Source: Neoceratodus forsteri
Taxonomy: Eukaryota; Chordata; Ceratodontiformes; Ceratodontidae
Direction of reading: 5' to 3'
NCBI GenBank assembly: GCA_016271365.2
Contig: CM028131.1
Location: 284,461,001-284,525,000, forward strand
DNA length: 64,000 nucleotides
The number at the start of each line of letters is the position of its first letter. Position 1 is the first letter of the stretch. The position numbers were made by a program, and so were the translations under genes. The notes below the pieces were generated by a model that searched no databases, was not told the origin of the DNA, and saw nothing but the letters and a program-made list of their open reading frames with translations. Positions 11,271 to 22,920 of this stretch are shown here, piece after piece.

Positions 11271-13405
11271 ATTCCCATTTTCAAACAGAAAACACAGACA
11301 GAATAAATGTTACAGTGGTTGGGCTTCTGTTGGCAGGGTGCTCAGTGTTCCAACACTCATAAGTTTTAGAACACCTGTTCCTTGCAACTTACAATAAACT
11401 CCCTATAAACAGTAAACACCAAGCATTGCAGTATTTAGGTTTGTCTCTCTTTTCTAACTAAAAACTGTTAACTCTCTAACAGCTGAGGGAGAGATGAGGA
11501 ACACTAGCGTAACCCCTAGGTGGTGCTATCCCAAGGGCTACTACCCCTGCCTGCTTGGCTAATAACAGGTTAAGGGGCCTAGGTTCTGTAACGGGTGCCT
11601 CCACCCGAAGGTCAGGGTTGGTAGTGGTCAAACTAGCCTGGGCACAGCCCTTCGGGACACTGTAACCCCCCCTCGTTCCCCACTAGTGGCCAAAACAGTA
11701 CATAATAATCACTTTCACTATACCCCTGATACACTTTGCAAGTACCCACTCTGGTTGCACTTACCGCCAGGGCTGAATCCTGTGGTTTGACCCTGGCGAC
11801 CCCTGCAAAACAAGGTTAAACAGAGCAGACAGCAACAGTACAGTATTTTTAACACAGACTGGAACTACTGTCAGTTTAAATGCAGAAAAAGTAAGATGTG
11901 ATTTATTCAGAGGATGTGAACAAGGAAGGGGCGTAATCAGGTTGATTGGCTTACAAGCTACATTAATCAAACAGTTATGCATGCAGTTCAGAACCCCCCA
12001 CACAATCACACATTCTGGGTACCAGGTAGTTGGCAGATTGGCTAGCCAGGATCGTTGCCTGGGTAAGCCGGTGCGCAGCTGGTTGGGGCCCTGATGGAAA
12101 ACAACATGCACAACACACTATTTGCAATCAGGGGCCTGATGGCTCAGTTTGTGAATAAAGAGAAATAACCAAGAAATCAGATGACACTTAGATTATATTG
12201 TAGGTGCAAGGAGCTACCCTGATAGTTACTCATGGTACCCAAGACTGGACACAGGATGGATGAAATTTGAGACAGCTGGTGGTTGGTCTGGATTGCTAGG
12301 AGAAGCAGGGCCCACACAATTTCGCTGAGGCGTCGTTCCCTTTCAAGTGTGGAGCAGGGGGGCTGATCCCAGGCAGGTCTCTCGTCGATGGCTTTTCTCT
12401 GTGCAGTAGGGTAGTCTGGCAGGGCCCTCGTGGCAATTCCCAGCCGCATGGAGTTAACTGCAGATTCAGTCCGTTTGAGCCGGATACAGCTACCAGCAAG
12501 CAGGACACAGTTCACACAGTGGGGAAACAAATCACGACCCACTTTCAATACACAGCACATTTATATGCAAAGGATTCTACAGTACCAGGCAATTCTTCTT
12601 CTGTCCCAATTGCACTGTTCTCTGCACAAGTCAGAAGTTCTGAAGCGAATGGGATTTCTGGCAGGCCGATCGCATTCAGCACAATCTTCGGTCCTCCTCA
12701 GGTTGAGCCTGGTCACACTTCAGTAGCTTACTTTAATAACACACACTCAGATTCAGTCCAAAAATAATTATTTCTCCCTCTCAGAGCAGTAGGCAGACAT
12801 GCAGGCCAGGAATCGGACCTTTCCACAGTTCTCCCATGTGAATCCACTCAGGATTGCTGCTCAAAACACTTGAGATCTTCACTTCCCAACTCAGAAATAA
12901 CTGAAAATTGCAAGCAGTCTGGGATTTCCAAAGGGTTCAGTTGGCTGATCTGTCTGTCAGTCACAACAAAGGCTCCCCCTTCAGGTGCAAAAAGGCGCCA
13001 AAAGCCCCAAACTACAATTCCTACAGATTTTGACTTCAGAAAGCTCCTGTAGTCCGGCTCCATTTAGGTCCCACCAGAACTGTTTAGTCCAATTCGCACT
13101 CCCAGGCCAAATGGTGGGGATAAACAAAACAGTCCTTGCTGCAAAGAAGGCAGGTTAGACAAACTACATTATCATTATCACTCTAAATGATTTTCAGCAA
13201 ATAGTTACATCTTTCAACAGAGCTCCCTCTCAGGTTACTTATGACTACAATCCAGGCAGCTCTTGAAGAGACAGTTCACAGAGGCTATACAGGCACTCTC
13301 TGGCAATCACATTTAAACTGCTAAAATGCAGGACACCAACCTGGTAGTGAGCATTTAGGCAAGCTCAAGGAAGACTTTTTGGGAACCTCATTTGTAGTGG
13401 GTTAC
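11271..13405. other. Unassigned sequence, no gene seen
   Basis: No ORF here resembles a known protein. Short open stretches at 12,560-12,177 (minus) and 12,430-12,726 (plus) overlap each other and look like chance. On the minus strand a TGTAACCCACTAC start occurs at the right edge (~13,404), which could be an LTR end, but I found no partner copy. Confidence 0.3.
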
Positions 13406-14699
13406 ACTAGTAATTACCAGTTACTTAGAAAATGGGCTTCAAAATATAAGAAACCTGATTGGCTGCCAGGGATACATTAACTAATAGTTAAAGCCCAGTT
13501 AATAACAAGTGCCAGACATGCCAGCCCCATTACTCATATCCTGGTTCCACCCTGGTTTTGAAATCTTAATAGCCACCATTTTTTTTCTCTCGCTTAGCGA
13601 GAACCAAGTTACCCCACATTTCCTCTTGCCGCACTCTCTCACTTCACTTTTAAATAATAAAAAAGCCCACTCTGTTCAGCATAGTGCATTCTAGACACTC
13701 TCATGTCATGATCACTCCCGCCTCCTCCATCACTCCATGCAGCTGCTAACTCACCTCTGTGAAAAAGCAGTTCTCCCCTGGCTCTCCGTTCTCTGACCAC
13801 CGAAAACCTGCTATTTCAGCACAACTCTGGCAACAGTTGCAATCACAGTGGGATTTGGTGTGTTTTAAACTTTAAGCTGTAGCACCACTCTGTTAATGTT
13901 AGACATAAAAATGTATATTTTGTCTGCTGCCGGCTGACCTGCCACATCGTAATTTGCACTCTACACTTCCTGCTTGTGTGTGACAGGGTCACACAAGGTC
14001 TAACTTCAGTGGGGGAAAACGGATGTAGCAAGAAGGACAGATCCAGAAAACTATTTACTTTTATTTTTAAGAACTACACGTATTGGGGAGACTCTACCAA
14101 AATGCCATACCTTGCTCAGGAAGTAGTGCAACGAAGGGTGGGGAGTAGAAGTGAATGGCTCTGTCGGTGGGGCAACAAGAGATAGAAACACCACAGACAT
14201 GGAGGGACTTTTACTACAGAAACACTTCAACTTCATTTTACCCTATTATTTTTTAATTTTTTAATTAAATCACATATCTATCTGCAACTGGAATCGAGAA
14301 GTACTCTGCTCAGCATGCTTTCTAGTAAAATTTTTAAATAAATAAATATAAAATTGCTATAGGTAGTACATTGTCTAAGTGCAATAACACCCTCCAGGAT
14401 GGGTGAGTACGAGCAATGCCGGACCTTCCTGGGGCTATAAGGCCCTCCGCCTGCAGTGTTGGGCCTCATTATACTCCTGGGAGGTCTGGTATTGTGCAAT
14501 ACTACCCACCCTGTAGGTATTACTGCTTGCAGGTTGCCTTGTTCTCAAATTACCTGACTCGAGAATTAAACCATTATGTCGAGTAGGGTAGTACATTACC
14601 AAACTACCCTACTACCCGACCCAGCTGCCCATTGGGTAGCCCATGTTAATTGCACAATGTATGTTATATTTAAATGGTAATCTTTGTCACTTGGCACAA
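13406..14699. other. Unassigned sequence, no gene seen
   Basis: The stretch is mixed and contains no recognisable coding or terminal motif. It includes the phrase CTGATTGGCTGCCAGGG near 13,455, which resembles the CCAAT-type inverted repeat at 63,972-64,000. That similarity is short and may be chance. Confidence 0.3.
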
Positions 14700-14819
14700 A
14701 CCGCCCCACAAAATAACCAGCACCCTAGTCCTCCCGACACCTAAGTGACCACTCACCAGTACTCTGCAACTGGTCTGGTACCCCCCTCAAAACATCCCCT
14801 AAAATTACTGCTCAACACA

Positions 14820-16905
14820 AACTAGGGCCTGGTAAACTAGCCCTACTCAAGGCCCACCTCAGAGAATGGGACTGGGCACCCCTAACAAACACCCTCGACC
14901 CAGATCACACCCATGAACTATTTATCAACACCTTTAACGCAGCCTGTGACAAGTTCGCCCCCTCACCAAAACAATGACCAAAGGGAATCATGCCTCATGA
15001 TTCTCAGACCACCTCCAAGGCCTGCTACGTCAGTGTGATGCACTATGGCACCTGTCCAATGAGACCCAACGGCCTCTGGACAGGCAACGTTATCGGGAGT
15101 CCCAAAACAAGTGCACCTGGGCCATATGTACCGACAAAGTGAACTATTACAAAGCCACCTTAACCTCCACCTGGGGCACTGGGACGCAAGTTCTAGGAAA
15201 ACATTAAGGAACTCTGTGGCAAGCCTCAAATCTGCCACCTGACCAAATTCTTATAGATGGCAGCCTCTCCTCTGACCCCTTCAGTATAACCTCGGCCCTA
15301 AACACCACTTTCACTGATCTCTCTCATGTGTTGCCCCAAATTTCTTTGATCCGCCACCTGCCTGTATCGCCCCTCATCCTCCCTTGCTCCACCTTTCTAC
15401 CTGTGAGTCCTTACCCCAGAGACTGCCAAACCCTACCTAACCAAAGCTATTAGCCAAAATCACTATAGTCACGACTCACTGGACCTCAGACTTCTCCGCC
15501 TCACCCTCCAGGAAGTCCTAGCCCCACTCACCCATATTCTCAACAGCTCCCTCTGTCAAGGGAAATTCCCAACCCACTGGAAATCAGCCTACACCACACC
15601 CATCCATAAAAGTGGTGACTGCACATCCACAAACAACTACTGCCCCATCTCTATCCTACCCCCGTCTAAGGCACTAGAACACATAGTCGCCGACCAACTT
15701 ACTGACCAACTAAATAAATATAACCTTCTATCCGGACAGCAGCATGGTTTCCATAAGGGCCACAGTACCACCACCGCCCTTCTTGAATTTACCTCTCATG
15801 TCCACTCAGTCCTGGACCTGGCAACCTCACAGGCGCCATCTTCATGGACCTATCTAAGGCATTCGATACCGTAAACCATGCCTTCTTACTGAACACCCAT
15901 GCTTACATGGGTTTCTCCAATGACACCCTAAACTGGTTCACCAGCTATCTCTCCGATAGAATGCAGATAGTCAAGGTAGGCCCTGTCCTGTCCCCCCACC
16001 TCCCAATCCATTCCGGTGTCCCACAGGGCTCCATACTTGGCCCCCTACTGTTCAGCCTATACCTCAACTCCCTCCCAATGTCATGCACCAGAAATCTGCT
16101 CCTATATGCGGATGACATGGTCTTGTTCGCCTCTGACCCGACACCCCTCAAACTCCACCAAACACTCCAACACTCTTTCTGTGAAGTCGAAGACTGGCTT
16201 ACCACCCAGCATCTTATTATCAACTACAATAAGACAAAGTCATGATTTTCGCCCACCCTTAGAACCCACTCAAGAACTCTGCCCCCAATTTCTCACTGCC
16301 AATCAGACCCCATTAGAATAAGTAAGCAGCTTTAAATACTTAGGGATCACATTAGACCCTGCCCTCAGCTTTAATCAACATATCCTATGCCTGTCAACAG
16401 TCCTTAGCTCCAGACTAGGTGTACTATACTGGTACAAACACTGCCTCACCCCTGAAGCATTACAACTTACCATAAACGCTCGATCCTCTCCCTGCTGGAC
16501 TATGGCATCCTAATCTACAGTGCCGCACCATCCACAACCCTAAGCAGACTCCGACTCATGCTTATCAAAGCCTGCTGTCTCATCTTTGGATGTGATCATT
16601 TTACACACTCCTGCTCCCTTTACAGCAGCACAAACTGGCTAAACCTCGATAGCCGAATCAGGTACCACACCTGCCTTATGACCAAAAAGGTATTACTAGG
16701 CCTCACCCCATCTACCCTTGACCAAATTATTCTCCCAGCACCACCAGGCAAAACAACCTGTAGCTCAAACAAGCAGCTGCTATGGATACCCGTGGCCAGA
16801 CTTCCAATTCCAGCGTACTTTCAGTTACAGAGCCCTTCCTGGACTAACGTCCTCCCAAGTCATATAACAAATGAAATAAGGCTTGGCCTTATAAATGCAA
16901 GCTAA
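14820..16905 (+). pseudogene. L2-like LINE ORF2 remnant (RT and C-terminal domain)
   Basis: The linker before RT (14,820-15,500) is broken by stops. The RT begins around 15,630 with PISILPPSKALEHIV and HGFHKGHSTTTALLEF. The longest intact part, 15,844-16,245, has MDLSKAFDTVNHAFLL with the first catalytic Asp, SGVPQGSILGPLLFSLYL, and LLLYADDMVLFASDP with the YADD box intact. After a frame change the C-terminal domain continues at 16,558-16,905 (MLIKACCLIFGCDHF...). The enzyme would prime reverse transcription at a nicked target. Stops near 16,245 and 16,320 and frameshifts inactivate it. Confidence 0.8.
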
Positions 16906-17184
16906 GGGAATACCTTTGGGCTTCAAATCAATGTGACTGCCCTTGACACCAGATTAACTTATGCCTCTTTCAAACTAACTATTGTCAGACACCCGTACCA
17001 AACTGCACCTATGAAACTATATGACTATCAGTCTCTACAGAACCTTTTGTAACCATTGTGGCTGTGCTAAAGAAACGAAACTTCTGTTAGCCAACAACTG
17101 AGCAACTATGTAACCTCTTTGACTGTTATTTGTAATGTGCTGTAATCTGTATTTCAAGTACTGTCACTGTACCTTTTATGTATG

Positions 17185-17262
17185 ACATGGAACTTTTGTA
17201 AATGAGTCGCTGACTCAAAGGTCTTTTCTGAATATCACAATAAATCAATAAAAAAAAATAAA
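17185..17262 (+). other. LINE 3' end with stem-loop and A-rich tail
   Basis: A 6 bp stem TGAGTC/GACTCA (17,203-17,208 with 17,212-17,217) encloses a three-base loop. It is followed by AAAGG and the AATAAA-type tail. The same geometry with different but paired bases occurs at 26,208-26,222. Such hairpins are known in some LINE families as RT recognition sites. Confidence 0.75.
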
Positions 17263-17625
17263 CTTGAAGTGTGTTAGAGCTACCTGAATGTATTAGTTAC
17301 AGTCAACAAGTTGTATATGTAATTCAATTATTTCTTTCCTGCTTTTATGTGTATATTAATATTGCTGATACATTTTTAAATACATTTTTAATAAATGTAA
17401 TGACTTTTTTTTAAAGTCAATCAATTGAGCATTGAATCTAAATCTGACTGCCATGCGAATAAGGGTAGTGTACTGTAGAAGGTGCATTTGAGACATGGAC
17501 AGCTTAGGTGCATTCAGATAGATAATCCTCAGACCATTTTGGTGGCGTTGGAAAAAGCCCTGCCAATGCTAGTTTGATGAGTAGGAATTGGTGGTTCACA
17601 GTGTCAAAGACTTTGGGTTGGTTGA

Positions 17626-17847
17626 TGTTATGTGTAGTGTAGCTTTAAGAAATGTTTGTCAGTACAGCTTTAAGAAATGTACTTCCTGTGAGCCAGTGAA
17701 TCTTCCTGTGTGTTGAGAACAGTTTTCCTCTTGTGTCTGTGCTGAATGGAAGTAAACAGAAAGGCCTAGATTTCAGTGTGATGTGTTTTCTTATCACCAA
17801 GACCCTGATGTGTTTAAGATACTAATTTTCAGCCACCAAATACAACA
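17626..17847 (+). mobile_element. Solo LTR with 5 bp target duplication
   Basis: The 222 bp segment starts TGTTATGTGTAGTG and ends AATACAACA, so it has the TG...CA ends of an LTR. It is flanked by GTTGA on both sides (17,621-17,625 and 17,848-17,852), a perfect 5 bp target duplication. It interrupts the minus-strand LINE RT frame just before the FDTVNH box. A solo LTR arises by recombination between the two LTRs of a full element. The opening sequence resembles vertebrate gypsy LTRs. The transcriptional strand is inferred only from the TG/CA ends. Confidence 0.85.
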
Positions 17848-18009
17848 GTTGATAAAACTGTACCGTTCAGTGGTCCTGATCCATGCCTGCATGAATGTGG
17901 TCAGTGAGTATGAGCAAGGGCGAGACTGTGGAGTGGTTTGCTCTGAATCCTGATTGGAACAGACTGAAGACAACAGAGCTGTTTAGATGGTGTGGGAAGT
18001 TACTTGGAA

Positions 18010-18732
18010 GTGAACAGGAGAAACAATCCAAGAACAATTATTTTCTCAGGGGCTCACCTTAGATCTGTAGAGGACAAAAGATCTTGGAATTTGCTTAACT
18101 AATAAACTGGAGTTTAAAAAAAATAATATAATGGCTGAATGAGCTAATTCTGTATTAAATAGTATTAGGAGGAATATCCAAAGTAGAGATAAAAAAGTTA
18201 CACTTCCCTTGTACACTCCATTGGTTAGGCCACATTTGGAGCTCTGCTCCCAGTTTTTGTCTCCTAGTACCAAAACAGATGCTATGACCCTGGAAAGCGC
18301 CCAGCATCGGGCAACTAGGATGATTACATCTATGAAAGACCTTAGTTATGAGGACAGGTTAAAAGATCTAGGTTTATACTCGCTACGATATAGAAGACTA
18401 CGGGGAGCCTGTGTCTGGTTTTCGGTGCATTTACAAACCATGAGTTATGGGACTGCTTGGGTTTGAGGATGATGAATTCAAACTACAATATTAAATCACA
18501 TACTTTGCACTTAAGGAGCAATAACTGTCACAGTAAGAAGAGAGCCACTTGGTTTAATCAAAGGGTGGTATGCCTTTGGAACAAGCTGCCATTTGACATT
18601 GTAGGAAGCACAAACATAACTGATTTTAAAAGGAAACTAGACAGCTTTTGCCTGGCCAGTGATATACTGGGATATCCCACTTAAACTTCTGCGAGCTGGG
18701 CCTTAATCAGCTCGTAGTCCCCTGTGATAGCT
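18010..18732 (+). pseudogene. CR1-like LINE 3' fragment inserted in another LINE
   Basis: The fragment encodes the conserved C-terminal region. Block 18,209-18,466 has YTPLVRPHLELCSQF, AQHRATRMITSMKDLSYEDR and LGLYSLRYRRLRG. Block 18,457-18,684 has ATWFNQRVVCLWNKLPFDIV and FKRKLDSF. These match the end of CR1/Rex-type ORF2. The frame shifts near 18,460. The 3' end has a 7 bp hairpin (18,692-18,698 with 18,708-18,714), not the CTATGTTT tail of the other CR1 copies here, so it belongs to a different subfamily. Confidence 0.8.
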
Positions 18733-19426
18733 ATGAACCATACCGTCTAGTAATTTAGATAGGACAGGGAGAAGGAGATAGTTCTGCACTTATCAAATTT
18801 ATGTGGATCACCACCTTTATGCAGGGGTTTTACTTTTGCCTACTTCCTGCAAGTGAGAACTCTTCCTATGGACAGGGACAGGTAGAAAATACAAGTAACA
18901 CAGAATGCCAGTGCAGGAGCTGCCAGCAGTAAGACTTTTGAGTCAATCTCATCCAGGCTGCAACTATTGTGAAGATTTCTAGATTGCAAGACCCTAAGCA
19001 CTTCAGACTAAGTAATCTCAGTGAAACAGAAGAGGTTTTAAATACTTGGGGGGGGGGGGGACTGATGGTAGTGGGAAGGTACGTGGAGGAAGGGTAAGAT
19101 CCTTTGCACAGCTGGCACAGAAGGAGTTGATGTGGGACTCCACCTCATTAGGTTCAGTTATATGGATGGGGTTTACTCGGAGCAAGCAGTTGAGCATGTA
19201 AAGAGGGGGGCTGAACAGGTTATGTGCAAACTTCCAGAACCTCATAGGGTTAGTCATGTTGTCATATACTGTAGGTTTATGTAATTCCACCCACCTCTGG
19301 TTCATCAGGACACTCAGGGACCTCTGGCAACAGTTGAGGCCAGCGAGGGCTCTGTCAGCAGTTAATTTAAGGGGCCCTGAGTATGGGAATTAGTATGGAG
19401 AACACCCTCAAAGTCCGATAACTGAA

Positions 19427-19700
19427 CATTCACACAGTACTGATTGGTCAAGCAGCAGGACAAGAATGGTACACAGTCACTCCTACTTGCCGCCATTTGC
19501 CAGGGGGCACAACTCCTCTAGAGATGCTGGCAGAACTTAGAAAACAGCAGTTTTACACAATAGATACATTCCAAATGACAATGCATCCTATGACTATCAC
19601 ATGGTATCTGCAGAAAAATGCACAGGGGAAGTTCCATGAAGTACTGGGGGCTACTGACACACCAGAACCTCTTCATCTAGCAGCTGCTTGGGCTGAATAA
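19427..19700 (+). other. Unidentified open stretch, ~90 codons
   Basis: The frame is open from about 19,427 to the stop at 19,697-19,699, with a possible Met at 19,497. The product would read MPGGTTPLEMLAELRKQQ, then TWYLQKNAQGKFHEVLG and AAAWAE. Its composition looks protein-like rather than low-complexity, but I recognise no domain. It lies between the minus-strand LINE and the CR1 ORF1 remnant, so it may be an element fragment or an exon-like relic. Confidence 0.3.
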
Positions 19701-19839
19701 TGATTAAATTGCATTTTACAGCACAGCTACAGAATACTTCACTTGGTAGGTTTTATTTCTGGGGGTCTCACTGATCTTTCCCTAAATGCTGGTAGGAATG
19801 AAGCCTCCCAGTAGAAGGGTCAAAGGTAAACCAGGGAGG

Positions 19840-21330
19840 ATGTAGAATTAGTAGGTGGCCCCAACAGCCTATCAGGGCAGGTTAATGAGGGGGAAGTAAA
19901 TTGGTAAACCAGGTCAAGGCAATGTATGGGCAAAGGAGAGGAGGGGGGAAAATTGTAATCTGCAGTGGGTGTGGTACAACAGTCTTCCATGAGCACTCTG
20001 GGGAGGCAGAATGGTGCATGGTCTGTGGGAGTCTGGGGTTTATGATGGCAGAGGTGAACTTGCTTAAGACAGAGCTCATCAGGATGTGGGATACGAGGAG
20101 TCCCAGCATCCTGGATCCCTGCCACAAAGGCCACAAAAGTTCACTAGAAAGTGCGTAGCCAGGTGGGGTAAAAGGGGGAGGGTCAATGTTATCAAAGTAG
20201 TTTCAAGGAATGGCAATGCAGAACCACTTTCAGATTCTTGGGTCTCCAAAAAGGGACAACACAACACCAATAGGCACCAAGGACATGCAAGGGGGAAGGG
20301 AGAGCAGTGTAGGTAATTACCAGTTACAGTAGGATAACAAAGGAAGAGTAGTAGAGGGCTGGTGCAGACTACACAGGGGTAGACAGTGGGGGCAGTGAGG
20401 GAAAAAGAGCATGGAGTGAAGGAATGTGATAGGGAGGGAGAAAGGGGGAAAAGGCATACAGGCTGTTCGAGGGACTGCAGGGGTAGAGGAAAAGGACACA
20501 GTATAGTCAGGAGACAGGTAAGGAAAGATAGGGGCCATGGCATGTCATGGCAATACAATAAGGAGGACAAAAGATAAGGCAGTAGAAGGGGGTGCCTAGG
20601 TTAGGCAGAAGGGGAAACTTGGGAGCGGCAATAGGATGAGGCAGCTAACCCAGAAAGGGATGGAACAGGAGGGAGGCAAGGTGAAAAGCCAAACCACATC
20701 AGATGAGGAAACAAGGGATAGAAGACGTGACAGGTGAACAGACCAAAGGGCGGTATGGAGACAGGAGCAACAGGCTGGAGTTGCAGAATCGAGCCAAGAG
20801 TGGTGGGGTTTCAGATATAAAGAGATCAAAGAGTCCTACTGCTAGAGGACTCTATAATCAGAGGGTGCAAGTGGGTCAATGGGAAAGAATGGGCCACACA
20901 AAAGGAATGGGGTTTGCCTCCTGGGTATCACAGCAGAAAGAAAATGATACCAATGCCACATTCAGTAATCAAAGGTGAGTGGCAAACCTCATATGGTGAT
21001 GGTCCATCTAGGTACTAATAACCTGGCAGGGTTCAGGGTGGAGATAGTTCAAGTCAGGCTCAGGCTGCTTGGGGAGCAATTTACGGAGTGAGCAAGAATA
21101 ACAACCTAGGAGGCGTTGCAGGTACTCAGTGCCAGTATAGATAGGAAGCTGAGACTCTCAGACTTCAACATGTGACTCAAGGAGTGGTGCAAGGAGGAAG
21201 GCTTTGGTCACATTGCAGGGAACTGGGAAGGAGTCTAGCAGGAGAAAACCCTGTATGCAATGTACCGACTGCACCTAATTGGGGGTACCAGGATATTAAA
21301 GGACAAACTGAGGGCATTCATAATGCAAAA
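19840..21330 (+). pseudogene. CR1-like LINE ORF1 remnant with zinc motif and SGNH esterase
   Basis: The stretch 19,901-20,158 contains CSGCGTT and CMVCGSLGFMMAEVNLLKTEL, the paired-Cys motif followed by a coiled-coil-like helix found at the start of CR1 ORF1. Much of 20,160-20,990 is low-complexity. At ~20,998 MVHLGTNNLAGF appears, matching the GTND block of the SGNH (GDSL) esterase domain in CR1 ORF1. After a stop, 21,130-21,310 reads NRKLRLSDFNM, EWCKEEGFGHI and YRLHLIGGTRILKDKL, the esterase C-terminus with the catalytic Asp-x-x-His region replaced by YRLH. The protein would bind element RNA. Multiple stops show it is dead. Confidence 0.7.
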
Positions 21331-21639
21331 TGTAAACCTGAGAGGTAGCTTCATCATAGTAAGGGACCTTAAGCTTTACCAAGGTGGGGGCTGCCATGCC
21401 CTCTCAGATTACTGATGTAGCAGGAGGGAAGCCTTTGAGGCATAAGAATAAGGAAATGGGGAAGGGGGGAGACAGAAATAGATGGAGAGCAGGGAGGAAG
21501 ATGGTTCGGGAGGGAGGGAATTAGGATAACAGAGAAGAAAGGCTCAAGCAGGGCTGGCACAAAGGAATTCTGGACAGCTGCTGATCAGGAAGAAAAACAG
21601 TAGGGACATAAATGGAGGGACTGGAGGATGATGGGCATC

Positions 21640-22062
21640 TTGGAGGGCAGTTTTAATTAATGCCAGGAGCCTGGGGAATAAGCTGGAGGACCTTGAGACC
21701 TTGGTGATTGAGGGACACTTAGATGTGGTGACAGTCATGAAGACCTGGACAACTGGGATCTCACCATCTTGGGGTTCACTATATACAGAAAGGATAGATC
21801 AGGGGTAAGCAGAGTAGAAGGGGCCTTGTATATTAGGGGAGGGATAACAACCATGAGAGAGGAAATGGGTGGTATGAGCACAAAGGTACTCTGGACCCAG
21901 ATTCAAACCAAGGCAGGGAGGAGGATTAAACTGGGGGTTGTCTATAGACCATCAATTTAGAGTGACAGTGTGGACCGGATATTGGAGGGGGAGATTAGGA
22001 AGGTGTTACTGCACGGGGAGCTGATAATAGTGGGAGACTTCAATCTACCTGATGTATTTATT
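21640..22062 (+). pseudogene. CR1-like endonuclease fragment
   Basis: The segment begins at ~21,650 with INARSLGNKLEDLETLVIEG and HLDVVTVMKTW, the N-terminus of the APE-type endonuclease. The catalytic Glu of the usual SETW is Lys here. It continues with FTIYRKDRSG, GALYIRGGI and GVVYRPS, and ends at ELIIVGDFNLPDV (22,018-22,058), the GDFN active-site block. The sequence then switches to an ATTTATTTATTTAG tract of opposite polarity, so an insertion or rearrangement cuts the gene. It follows the ORF1 remnant in the order expected for one CR1. Confidence 0.75.
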
Positions 22063-22310
22063 TATTTAGTTTTTACCAATGCCAGGTAAGTACACTAGAT
22101 AAATACATGCCTATTTTCAGGGACAAGCCAGGAGGTTACATGGTAAGCAGATTATAAGGAGGAACAAAATGTACAATATAGGAATCATGTCAGGAACCAC
22201 AGTATCAATAGTATTAATGGTAAAATAGGGTAAACGTCAAACAAAGGAAAACAATGAATAACACAGAACAAAATAAATCATATAGAGTTCAATGGGTGAA
22301 TGCAACCAGT
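22057..22310 (-). mobile_element. Possible minus-strand LINE/SINE 3' tail
   Basis: On the minus strand this piece ends in AAATAAATAAATA, a common retroposon tail. It abuts the truncated CR1 endonuclease. I do not recognise the body. Confidence 0.35.
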
Positions 22311-22577
22311 GTTGAGTAATGTTTGTGCAACATGTTGATAGTCAAAGGCTAGAACTGGATTGTTCGACTGTCATATGAAGCTAATTTGGCTATTCACACT
22401 CTGTGTCCCCTAAAGGACTACCACCCTGTGGGGTACTGTGAATGCAAAGGAACTGTCTTGAGGAAGTTCCACCTAAAAGTGTCATGGGAACATGATTCCT
22501 TTGGCTAAAGATAATTTGGGAAAGAGCCTAATAGAATTGTGAAGCAAGAGCTGCCAACACAGAGGAGTGGAGTGACA

Positions 22578-22920
22578 GCAACACAGAAACATAGAATTTG
22601 ACCACAGATAGTGACAGCTAGGCCCATCCAGTCTACCCTATTTCCCTAACTACTAACATGTATGATGCAGACAGTTGGTGACAATTGATAGCAGATAGAG
22701 GCATGACTTCCAGAAGAGAGCATGAACGGCAGGATTGTAGGATAGGGCAAGTAATCATCCAGCCCCAACTCATGGCAGAAATCCTCCTACCAGGCAAAAG
22801 TTAATAGAAAACTACATCATGGCATTTGGCTCTCAGGAGAGGGAAAAAAAACCTGTGGAAGAGATCTCTTGGGACCATGGCCTCAGCCGCCATCCCTCCC
22901 AGCATGGGTATTATTATTAA
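22578..22920 (-). mobile_element. CR1-like 3' end, minus strand
   Basis: The reverse complement ends TAGACTGGATGGGCC, TATCTG and CAAATTCTATGTTTCTGTGTT, the same 3' tail seen on the plus strand at 34,325-34,380, 45,920-45,988 and 50,410-50,495. Only the 3'-most ~340 bp is present and no coding text remains. Such 5' truncation is normal for CR1. Confidence 0.7.

Larger units (their letters stand above)
14700..17262 (+). mobile_element. L2-like non-LTR retrotransposon, 5'-truncated
   Basis: The copy keeps the region between endonuclease and RT, the RT, the C-terminal domain and a complete 3' end with an AATAAATCAATAAAAAAAA tail. It lacks the endonuclease. A second 3' end of the same family is at 26,150-26,262. 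The RT style (VPQGSILGPLLFSLYLNSLP) fits the L2/CR1 superfamily; exact clade is uncertain. Confidence 0.75.
17400..19375 (-). pseudogene. Minus-strand LINE RT remnant, interrupted twice
   Basis: Read right to left, the region before RT lies at 19,375-19,018 (a 95-codon open stretch with FWKFAHNLFSPPLYML). It is followed by SCSLDEIDSKVLLLAAPALA and KVKPLHKGGDPHKFDKCRTI near 18,930-18,760. The text breaks after SKLLDGMVHS at ~18,735, where a plus-strand CR1-like fragment sits. It resumes near 18,005 and includes FQSGFRANHSTVSPLL. It breaks again at a solo LTR and ends with PKVFDTVNHQFLLIKLALAG (17,620-17,560), the first RT catalytic box. The pieces join in correct order, so this is one LINE hit by two later insertions. 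Confidence 0.8.

Noticed and set aside
11761..13405. LTR of the gypsy fragment at 8,350-10,440
   Set aside because: A TGTAACC start on the minus strand near 13,404 is suggestive, but I found no matching second copy, CA end or primer-binding site.
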